A model generated the notes under the pieces. That model searched no databases, was not told the origin of the DNA, and was given only the letters and a program-made list of their open reading frames with translations. From contig NZ_SMLG01000013.1 of NCBI RefSeq assembly GCF_004349195.1, positions 1 to 64,000 of the forward strand: a stretch of 64,000 bases of DNA. The letters are read 5' to 3'. The position numbers were made by a program, and so were the translations under genes. The DNA is from Flavobacterium rhamnosiphilum (lineage in GTDB: Bacteria; Bacteroidota; Bacteroidia; Flavobacteriales; Flavobacteriaceae). Below are positions 55,366 through 64,000 of the stretch, piece by piece; within the stretch, counting starts at the first letter, position 1, and the number at the start of each line of letters is the position of its first letter.

Positions 55366-55460
55366 TAATTTCATTAATACCGATTATATTTTGTAATCTT
55401 TTGATCAAAAAAATTTAAGCCGTCTCGTTTTTTCGAGCCGGCTTTTTTTATGGGATTCTG
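55366..55460 (+). repeat. Direct repeat, right copy, with terminator
   Basis: It matches 46457-46552: the non-coding copy of the gapN 3' end followed by AAGCCGTCTCG-TTTTTT-CGAGCCGGCTT and a T run, here serving as terminator of the adhesin-sprF operon. The stem is nearly perfect in this copy. Confidence 0.85.
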
Positions 55461-55640
55461 TTTAGAATAAACTCTATTTTATGGAGAAATTAAAAGTGAA
55501 AAAGGACTGTCAACACGTGTTTTGATATTTGTTTTTAAAGATTAATTAGTTTGTAATAATCTGATTATCAGTATTTATTATTATATTTACGTAATAAAAA
55601 TAACTTAAAAAATAGTAATATTAAAAACATTAAATTTTTT

Positions 55641-56342
55641 TTGAAACCAGTTTTGATGTTAGTTTTTACCGTTGCATTTTTATCTTGTAAAAACAATAAA
55701 ACGGAGAAGACAGAACCTGAAGAAGTTATGCCTAAAGATACTGCTACTGCTGTTGCTGTATTTGAACCTTTTAAAGTAATTGGAATAAAGCATAAAATAG
55801 CGGATTATGAAAAATGGAGAAAGGAATATGATGCACATGATTCTATGCGAATGGTGTATGGAATCTCACATTATATGGTAGGAAGAGGAATTGACGATGC
55901 GAATATGATTATGATAATAGATAAAATTAATGATGTCCAAAAAGCAAAAGAGTTTAGTGTGCTTCCCAATCTGAAAGAGACGATGAAAAAAGCCGGGGTT
56001 ACCGGTAAACCTGAATTTACGTATTATGAGGTAATACGAAATGACGACACACCGATTGATCAGAAAGACCGATTGATGGTGACGCATCGTGTAAAAGATT
56101 TTGATGCTTGGCTCAAAGTATACGATGCCGAAGGAACTGCCAAAAGAATGGAAGAAGGATTCATAGACAGAGGAATGGCCAGAAGTATAGATGATCCTAA
56201 TATGGTGACGCTGGTATTTGCCATTACGGATATGAAAAAAGCAAAAGAAAACATCACCTCCGAAGCAAAGAAGAAACTGATGATGGATGCCGGTGTTGAA
56301 GGCGCTCCACAAATGTTTTTTTATAAGATAACGGATTATTGA
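55641..56342 (+). CDS. Lipoprotein with two repeated alpha/beta-barrel-type domains
   Basis: A 233-residue exported protein with lipobox AFLSC and a linker, then two homologous halves of about 90 residues: one from FKVIGIKHKIADYEKWRKEYDAH and one from RLMVTHRVKDFDAWLKVYDAEG, each with a RGxxRSIDDPNM-like segment and a FTYYEV / MFFYKI strand. They resemble dimeric alpha-beta-barrel (antibiotic-monooxygenase-like) domains; ligand unknown. The start is uncertain: no ATG precedes the signal. TTG at 55641 gives MKPVLMLVF; an ATT at 55629 would give a more typical MKFFLKPVL start; ATG 55656 also exists. Confidence 0.75.
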   Translation: MKPVLMLVFTVAFLSCKNNKTEKTEPEEVMPKDTATAVAVFEPFKVIGIKHKIADYEKWRKEYDAHDSMRMVYGISHYMVGRGIDDANMIMIIDKINDVQKAKEFSVLPNLKETMKKAGVTGKPEFTYYEVIRNDDTPIDQKDRLMVTHRVKDFDAWLKVYDAEGTAKRMEEGFIDRGMARSIDDPNMVTLVFAITDMKKAKENITSEAKKKLMMDAGVEGAPQMFFYKITDY

Positions 56343-56361
56343 TACGTTTTAAAATATAAAG

Positions 56362-56393
56362 AAACCGTCTTATTTATTGAAATAAGACGGTTT
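56362..56393 (+). terminator. Terminator of the duplicated-domain lipoprotein gene
   Basis: AAACCGTCTTATTT and AAATAAGACGGTTT, perfect 14-bp arms with loop ATTG, followed by T. Confidence 0.85.
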
Positions 56394-56430
56394 TTTATGG
56401 GGTTTAGTTTTTTTTAATTAAAACAGTTGG

Positions 56431-56476
56431 TTTACGGGAAACCGTAAAGTAATGAATAACGAAACTTTTAGATTTG
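56431..56476 (+). promoter_or_regulatory. Palindrome-controlled promoter of the small membrane protein gene
   Basis: TTTACGGGAAACCGTAAA (56431-56448), then GTAATGAA, then the -7 box TAGATTTG (56469-56476). Same elements and spacing as at 46611-46655, which argues for a common regulator. The leader to the ATG is long (about 130 bases). Confidence 0.65.
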
Positions 56477-56613
56477 TAGGTATAGATTATTGTGGTTAAT
56501 TATCTATACTTTAGCAAAAGCTATTTAATGGCACGAAGCCATCCAAACCGGTTGGATTAGTGCCACTTTATGGCTGATATATATGAGTTAGTGACAAGCA
56601 TAAAAAAACAGGT

Positions 56614-57021
56614 ATGAAAAATTCACCAAAAGAAAATAATCTTGAAATAAATAGAGGGCAATTTCTTGTATTAATATTTTTAAATTTAATCATACTCGGC
56701 GACACATTACCGGTATTAGTTGATAGAATAATTGATAATGATAATTATAGGCTTCATGATGGATTTGGAGATGCAGTGAAGGGTATAATCTATTTTTTTG
56801 CCACTTTAATTGTACTAATAACTATGAGATTTAGAAAAAATAAAATTGACTTTCTAGCAGTTTTGTTTTTTTGTATTGGAATAATGATCTGTATTCCTCT
56901 TTTAGGAATTCATAAGTTTATTACAATAGTAATCCTTTCTTTAAGCCTTATTATTTATATGATTCTTTCCTTTAAAAGAAAATTAAAAAACAATCCTAAA
57001 ATTAATAATGCCAGCCACTAA
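56614..57021 (+). CDS. Small integral membrane protein, unknown
   Basis: A 135-residue protein with about four hydrophobic segments (residues 18-36, 58-74, 83-100 and 104-121) and short charged termini. I do not recognise a family. Its promoter carries the same palindrome and spacing as the adhesin operon promoter, so it may be expressed together with the adhesin and take part in surface or envelope functions; that is inference from regulation alone. Confidence 0.65.
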   Translation: MKNSPKENNLEINRGQFLVLIFLNLIILGDTLPVLVDRIIDNDNYRLHDGFGDAVKGIIYFFATLIVLITMRFRKNKIDFLAVLFFCIGIMICIPLLGIHKFITIVILSLSLIIYMILSFKRKLKNNPKINNASH

Positions 57022-57185
57022 CCGCAGTTTGGCAATATGGCAATTTCAGTGCTGAAATAAATATAAAATTAAGAAATTTTAAATCAGTATTTTATGTTGG
57101 TTACTAACATTTAAGTGTGAGGCGGAATGAAGTGAAAGATTGAGTTTTGTTTAGGCAAAATAAGCAACAAATCAAATTGTAAATA

Positions 57186-57217
57186 AAAAAGGTGATCCGT
57201 TGCCAGACCACCTTTTT
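57186..57217 (-). terminator. Terminator of katG
   Basis: AAAAAGGTG (57186-57194) and CACCTTTTT (57209-57217) form the outer stem around a 14-base loop; on the minus strand it ends in T6. It is 24 bases after the katG stop. Confidence 0.75.
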
Positions 57218-57240
57218 AAACAAATTATAAAACACTAAAA

Positions 57241-59505
<2,265 letters not shown>

Positions 59506-59567
59506 TTATTTTATAAACTTAATATGACGAATTTACTGAAAAATATTCGCGCTTAAATTTATTTTTA

Positions 59568-59582
59568 ATAGATAAAAACTAT
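59568..59582. promoter_or_regulatory. OxyR-like half site upstream of katG
   Basis: ATAGATAAAAACTAT fits the E. coli OxyR element ATAG-nt-nnn-an-CTAT at every fixed position, 78 bases before the katG start. The second element of a full site (seven bases further) is poor. The rest of the 429-base gap 59491-59919 is AT-rich without a gene. Confidence 0.5.
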
Positions 59583-59919
59583 AGTAGTTGCTATACATAG
59601 GTATGTGCTAAATTTACTAAAAATGTTTAATTAAATAAGCATCAGTGCATCTGGATATTATCCAGCCAGTATTAAGGTCATAAATTCGAGAGAATCGTAT
59701 TCCTGTTTTTTGTTGTTTCTGATTTAGGTATAAATTTATGAAATGTAAACTTAAGCTGGTTATAAAAGTTTTGAGAATTGGTTTAATAGAATATTGGTCT
59801 TGTATTTCGAAGTTTAATGATAACTAAAAAATAAATGGTAATTTAGTCCCAAACCTCGTATAGCATCGAGACATTAGCATTAGTAACCAGAGGTATTCCT
59901 TGTAGATAAAAAGAATTCT

Positions 59920-61263
59920 ATGAAAAACAACAACCGTTTAACAGTATTAATTATGCTAACAGGTTTCTTTATATCCTGTCAGGCACAAAAAAATATAAAA
60001 CACGCAGGCACAGAACAAAATCCTGAGCAAAAATTGAACTCAAAAGAAATCAAACTGCTTGTCGATAGCCTGAGTAATGCTTTGAACAGGTTGTATATTT
60101 ATCCTGACAAAGCGATTCTAATGTCAAAGAGCATAAAACAGAAATTAAAGAACGGTGATTATAACAAAATAGGTTCGCGACAGGAAGTTGGTTTTCAATT
60201 GCATAATGATCTTCAGCAAACTCACAGAGACGGGCATCTTGGACTCAGATACAATCCGCAACTGGTGGCCTACCTTAGTAAACCGATGTCAGATGATGAA
60301 AAACAGCAGCAACGTCAACAGGATTTAAACGCAGCACGTGAAAGTAATTTTGCCTTTAAAAAAACAGAGCTATTGTTTGGCAACATAGGTTACATTAGAT
60401 GGGATGAATTCGTGGGGTGTGTAGAAGAGGCTCAGCCCACTTTAAATGCCGCATTTCAATTCGTGAGCAACTGCAGAGCATTGATTATTGATATGCGTTA
60501 TAACGGAGGGGGATCACCGGAAATGGTACTTAGAACCCAAAATTATTTTTTCAATCAAAAAACACATATGAATGATATTATTAACCGTTCAAACGATACA
60601 CTCGAGAGATATACTGATCCTGCAAAAACGGATTTCAAGTTAAACATGCCAGTTTATATTTTAACCAGCCGACTCACTTTTTCAGGAGCTGAAGATTTTA
60701 CTTATGGTTTGAAACATGCCAAACGTGCTACCATTGTAGGCGAAACTACGGGAGGAGGAGCGCATCCAACCGGTTCTTATGATGTGGGTCAGGGTTTTGT
60801 AGCAAATATTCCTATTGCCCGTGCTCCTGTTGAAGCAGATTGGGAGGGAATAGGTGTGCTGCCCGATGTTATAATACCTTCAGAACAGGCTTTAACAAAA
60901 GCAAGGATTTTGATCTCCACAGAACTTTTATCGAAAGCAAAAGACGAAAGAGAAAAAAATATGTTTCAATGGAATTTGAACAATATAAGATCTGAAACGA
61001 CAAAAATGCCAGATCCTGTAGTTTTAAATTCCTATACAGGTGTGTATGAAGGTGGCTTGGATTTTCATATAAAAGACAATCAATTATTCTGCAAAAACGC
61101 CGAAAGAGGAAATGTGTTATTTGAACTTAGATACATTGATAGCAATTTATTTGTGCTCGATGAAAATGTTCAGGTGCAGTTTGAAAAAGGCATTACAGGG
61201 ACTTATACCCATTTGAAAATGCTGTGGAAAAACGGAGCTGTTACAGAAAAGCTCAAGATGTAA
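59920..61263 (+). CDS. S41 family peptidase lipoprotein
   Basis: A 447-residue protein with lipobox FFISC (Cys at residue 20). The S41/tail-specific protease core is at about residues 135-320: IGYIRWDEFVG, RALIIDMRYNGGGSPEMV, TSRLTFSGAEDFTYGL (likely nucleophile Ser) and GETTGGGAHPTGSY. No PDZ domain, so it is closer to the IRBP-like branch than to CtpA. A C-terminal domain of about 100 residues (residues 345-447, YTGVYEGGLDFHIKDNQLFC) is common in Bacteroidetes members. Periplasmic proteolysis is likely; substrate unknown. Confidence 0.87.
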   Translation: MKNNNRLTVLIMLTGFFISCQAQKNIKHAGTEQNPEQKLNSKEIKLLVDSLSNALNRLYIYPDKAILMSKSIKQKLKNGDYNKIGSRQEVGFQLHNDLQQTHRDGHLGLRYNPQLVAYLSKPMSDDEKQQQRQQDLNAARESNFAFKKTELLFGNIGYIRWDEFVGCVEEAQPTLNAAFQFVSNCRALIIDMRYNGGGSPEMVLRTQNYFFNQKTHMNDIINRSNDTLERYTDPAKTDFKLNMPVYILTSRLTFSGAEDFTYGLKHAKRATIVGETTGGGAHPTGSYDVGQGFVANIPIARAPVEADWEGIGVLPDVIIPSEQALTKARILISTELLSKAKDEREKNMFQWNLNNIRSETTKMPDPVVLNSYTGVYEGGLDFHIKDNQLFCKNAERGNVLFELRYIDSNLFVLDENVQVQFEKGITGTYTHLKMLWKNGAVTEKLKM

Positions 61264-61433
61264 ACAGATTAGTTATTGCATACTGCTGAAAAGGACTATG
61301 CGCCATTTGTTGCTTTTTTCAATTCCAGAACTTCTTTATCTTAAAAATATTACGTAATTTTAGAGTACTCAAAATAGGAAGCCAAAAGTCAACAGGAACA
61401 ATTCATCATTATTGTCTTTAAAACTCAAAAACT

Positions 61434-61634
61434 ATCAAAAAGAAAATCAAAATAGCAAGGGAAAATATTCACGAAAGACTGCATCGGGAGCCTTTAATCA
61501 CACATCCTAGATTGAAGTTTATTCCTAATATTGTGCTCAACCTGATTAGCTGTATCATCACACTTGCTGTGGTAGGAACGTTGTTGTATTTACTGCTGAA
61601 TTATTTGATAATGAAGTTTTATCATTTGGATTAG
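61434..61634 (+). CDS. Small one-TM protein lacking an ATG start
   Basis: A 66-codon open frame: basic N-terminal part (KKKIKIARENIHERLHREPL, codons 2-21) then one hydrophobic segment (about codons 34-60) and a stop. The position where an ATG would be expected is ATC (61434), an in-frame TAA stop lies 15 bases further upstream, and no ATG, GTG or TTG occurs in between. Codon pattern and amphipathic layout look like a real small membrane protein. Either ATC is used as a rare start, or the gene has lost its start codon. It lies in a 524-base gap with nothing else but a terminator hairpin. Confidence 0.4.
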   Translation: MKKKIKIARENIHERLHREPLITHPRLKFIPNIVLNLISCIITLAVVGTLLYLLLNYLIMKFYHLD

Positions 61635-61720
61635 TAAAAAGGCATGAAAAACAGTAATCTTCGGATATTTAAACTAGTAATACATTTAGAAAATGAAGTT
61701 TTAAAAGATTTCTTAAAGGT

Positions 61721-61771
61721 TTAAAAGTCAAAAAGTCGAATGCTTTACACATTCGACTTTTTGACTTTTAA
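61721..61771. terminator. 51-bp perfect hairpin, bidirectional terminator
   Basis: Perfect 22-bp arms (61721-61742 and 61750-61771) with a 7-base loop, between the end of the small ORF and the convergent metallophosphatase gene. The inner stem AAAAAGTCGAATG / CATTCGACTTTTT provides T runs on both strands. Confidence 0.85.
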
Positions 61772-61787
61772 GTTTACGATTAAAAAA

Positions 61788-63482
61788 CTATCTGAAAGTA
61801 TAATCAACACCGGTAACTTGAGTTAACAATGTCTCTGGAGCATCCAGAATTATGGCATTTTTTTGTGGTGTCGGCGTAACTGGAGAATTTTGTTTTAAAT
61901 ATTCTTTCATTGCAGTATGCAAGGTTGAAGTTGTGTTTTTGGCATCCAGAACGCCTTTCATTCGGCAAAGCATATCCACAGGATCACCATCGCGCTCACA
62001 CGCCATGATTGTATATAGTTTTTCAGGATCTATCGGAATATTTTTTACGGTAATACTTTGCACTCTCTTTCCTGTTTCTGCAAAAGCGTTAAAGCGTACT
62101 TCCATTCCTTTGAACTTTACCACCCAACCGCCAAAACGTTTTGAAGCATCTTCGGCAAAGACATTATTTAGTTCTTTTTCGAGCCAGTTTTTCAATTGCG
62201 CTCCGGTCACTTTTGCAGTTCGTATGGTGCTGTCTACGGGAAGCATATCAAAAATAAATCCGTTTGTGATGGGAATATTTCCGGTTTCATCCGGAGTTGT
62301 TTTTGGCGGACAAAAACGGAATCCATTAGAAAGATTAATGTCTATTTCAGGAAATTTCCAGTGTAAAGCATTCAAAATCATCGTGTCAATAGGATTTTCT
62401 ACCACAAAATAACGGTACAAAGGAATCGTGCTATAGCCAATAACCTGATTGATTTGCTCTTGATAAACAGATTCTTTCTCTTTTAATAATTTTTCGATTC
62501 TGGCATCGGGTTTTATTTTTGGAGAATCGACCTCTATTAATTCATACTTATCCTCAATGACTTTTCCGTTCAGGATGGTCAAATCTAATTTTCCAATAAA
62601 CGAACCAAAAGCTCCCGGTTCCACCACTTTTGAATATTTACAAACAATTGGTTTGCGCACTCTTTCGTGTGTATCACCTCCTAAAATATAGTTTACACCT
62701 TCGCATTCCGGTCGGTTTGCCAATGCTATTTGCTGTGATAAACCCAGATGCGCAATTATGATTACATAACTGCATTGTTCTTGATTTCTAAGCACATCCA
62801 CATAATGCACCAGATTTTCTTCGGGGTTGGTGTAAATAATTCCTTTGCTGTAATTCGGACTTTGTCTTATGGGAACCAAAGGATCTGTGTATCCTAAAAA
62901 GCCAATTTTTGCTCCGGCTATATGCCAAATCGTATACGGTTGAAAAATAAGTTCACCTCTTTTTCCATCGCCTAAATCATGGTACATATTGGTACAAATT
63001 TTTGGCGCATCAAGAGAACCCAACAACGTTTGCATTTTTCTTTTTCCGTAAATCACTTCCCAATTTCCCGGAAGATATAAATCGTAATTTAGTGCGTTTA
63101 AAATGGGAACAAAAGCTTCACCAGTGGTTTCTACGCTTAATTCGCTGCCTTGAAACATATCACCCGTGTCAATGATATAAGTATTTGGATTTTTCTTTTT
63201 TAATTGTTTCAGTAGGGTTACCATATATGCATAACCGCCCGTTTTTCTAAAAACAGCTTTGCCATTTTCCCAAAACAACTCATCATGTGGATGAATCTGA
63301 CAATGCACATCGGTGGTTTGAAGAATAGAAATTGTTTGAGGTTTAGTACCATCGATTGCTGCATCCAAGTTTATTTCTTCCGTCTGATTTGTATTTGCAA
63401 TAGCGGAAATTGGCGAAATAATCGCAGCACCCAAGCCTATTGTTCCTATAGATTTCAGAAAGTTCCTTCGTTTATTGCTCAT
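61788..63482 (-). CDS. Tat-exported metallophosphatase/5'-nucleotidase, SoxB-like
   Basis: A 564-residue calcineurin-like phosphoesterase with C-terminal 5'-nucleotidase domain. The N-terminus NKRRNFLKSIGTIGLGAAIISP is a twin-arginine signal. Metal-site motifs are TTDVHCQIHPHDE, DTGDMFQGSE, PGNWEVIYG, IIIAHLG and GGDTHERV. The usual GNHE is GNWE here, a His-to-Trp change also seen in SoxB-type enzymes as far as I recall. SoxB hydrolyses SoxY-bound thiosulfonate during thiosulfate oxidation; no other sox gene is in the window. A DsrE-like gene lies 85 bases upstream on the same strand. Confidence 0.82.
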   Translation of the reverse strand: MSNKRRNFLKSIGTIGLGAAIISPISAIANTNQTEEINLDAAIDGTKPQTISILQTTDVHCQIHPHDELFWENGKAVFRKTGGYAYMVTLLKQLKKKNPNTYIIDTGDMFQGSELSVETTGEAFVPILNALNYDLYLPGNWEVIYGKRKMQTLLGSLDAPKICTNMYHDLGDGKRGELIFQPYTIWHIAGAKIGFLGYTDPLVPIRQSPNYSKGIIYTNPEENLVHYVDVLRNQEQCSYVIIIAHLGLSQQIALANRPECEGVNYILGGDTHERVRKPIVCKYSKVVEPGAFGSFIGKLDLTILNGKVIEDKYELIEVDSPKIKPDARIEKLLKEKESVYQEQINQVIGYSTIPLYRYFVVENPIDTMILNALHWKFPEIDINLSNGFRFCPPKTTPDETGNIPITNGFIFDMLPVDSTIRTAKVTGAQLKNWLEKELNNVFAEDASKRFGGWVVKFKGMEVRFNAFAETGKRVQSITVKNIPIDPEKLYTIMACERDGDPVDMLCRMKGVLDAKNTTSTLHTAMKEYLKQNSPVTPTPQKNAIILDAPETLLTQVTGVDYTFR

Positions 63483-63567
63483 AATTATTTGTTTTGTAGA
63501 TTTTGTTTTAGCAGATTTTGATGAGGTAGGTAGTATAATTCTGCTAAAAAATAATCCATACTAATAT

Positions 63568-63993
63568 TTAAAATCCGCCCTTGATATAACTCCAGCCTTC
63601 TTCTTGTTTTTCAACAATTTCAGCAATTCCAACCGGTACATATTCTACTTCCGGAATCAATTGATCTTTGGTTACTTTTTGACTTTTCATAGTATTTTCA
63701 CACACTAAAAAACGAACTCCTTTGGCCCGAAGCGCTTTTATGGCTTCTATTTGCTTTGATTTTGCTGACATTACAAATGGTAAACCCATGCTGTGAATCA
63801 CTACTTCGTATTTGGCATTAGGCCAATGAGTGGTTATGTTTTTCAGCTGGTTTGCAAATGTTTTTTGGTGTAAAGTATCAACAGCATTTGTAAACTGAAA
63901 AACGATTTTGTGGTTGTTTGATTTTTTTTGCGCCAATGCGCCAATTGAAATCATACTGAATCCAAGAATAAATGCAAGTGTCCCGTTTTTCAT
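63568..63993 (-). CDS. Secreted DsrE/DsrF-like protein
   Basis: A 141-residue protein with signal peptide (residues 1-21, ending GALAQ) and a DsrE-like fold: IVFQFTNAVDTLHQKTFANQLKNI, YEVVIHSMGLPFVM, ALRAKGVRFLVCENTMKSQ (with the Cys that carries sulfur in some family members) and a final VGIAEIVEKQEEGWSYIKGGF. The periplasmic location matches that of the Tat-exported SoxB-like protein encoded next. Both probably act on external reduced sulfur compounds; the exact reaction is unknown. Confidence 0.83.
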   Translation of the reverse strand: MKNGTLAFILGFSMISIGALAQKKSNNHKIVFQFTNAVDTLHQKTFANQLKNITTHWPNAKYEVVIHSMGLPFVMSAKSKQIEAIKALRAKGVRFLVCENTMKSQKVTKDQLIPEVEYVPVGIAEIVEKQEEGWSYIKGGF

Positions 63994-64000
63994 AATTGAG

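Overview
The window looks like chromosomal DNA of a Bacteroidetes bacterium close to Flavobacterium. It is AT-rich and has Bacteroidetes-type -7 boxes (TAnnTTTG). It encodes a type IX secretion adhesin with a gliding-motility C-terminal domain paired with a PorP/SprF protein, a DUF4494 protein, a met-zincin protease, and palindromic intergenic repeats of several families. No rRNA, tRNA, CRISPR array, prophage or complete insertion sequence was seen.

Layout. 1-2.7 kb: three same-strand orphan genes separated by attC-like imperfect palindromes, resembling a gene-cassette array without a visible integrase. 2.9-14.2 kb: metalloprotease, transglutaminase-like protein, secreted adenosine deaminase, SulP transporter, TSUP and MFS permeases, YaaA. 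A MITE-like element with a 9-bp target duplication lies behind the metalloprotease. 14.2-18.9 kb: TetR-TolC-EmrA-EmrB efflux operon with a large operator. 19.1-24.8 kb: a repeat-rich accessory island with two near-identical REP-associated transposase (RAYT) genes in a cloud of two REP-like hairpin families, plus a duplicated acetyltransferase gene whose second copy is cut at a REP boundary. 24.9-32.1 kb: complete trpEGDCFBA operon preceded by an 18-residue leader peptide with three consecutive Trp codons and an attenuator; every junction longer than 50 bp carries a different palindrome, and one repeat extends TrpF. 32.3-39.7 kb: secreted beta-helix protein, MarR/nitroreductase/YceI redox operon, a CheB remnant in front of a hybrid histidine kinase, and a LOG protein. 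39.9-46.5 kb: a sulfide/persulfide handling operon (Crp-like regulator, TSUP permease, MBL-rhodanese, methyltransferase-HMA fusion, DUF2892, thioredoxin), a divergent rhodanese, and a GapN-type dehydrogenase. 46.7-55.4 kb: a 2543-residue SprB-like adhesin and its SprF partner, flanked by ~95-bp direct repeats copied from the 3' end and terminator of the dehydrogenase gene. 55.6-64 kb: duplicated-domain lipoprotein, small membrane protein, KatG with an OxyR-like half site, S41 peptidase, a tiny membrane ORF lacking ATG, and a SoxB-like metallophosphatase with a DsrE-like protein.

Themes: sulfur chemistry recurs (SulP, two TSUP permeases, rhodaneses, MBL-rhodanese, SoxB-like and DsrE-like proteins), and oxidative or thiol stress genes are frequent (YaaA, KatG, MarR/nitroreductase, thioredoxin). 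The strongest candidates for undescribed biology are the two-copy RAYT/REP system and its apparent spread into the trp operon, the attC-like gene array at the left edge, the shared palindromic promoter linking the adhesin to an orphan membrane protein, and the repeat-flanked adhesin module. All family names come from reading motifs by eye; no database search was run.
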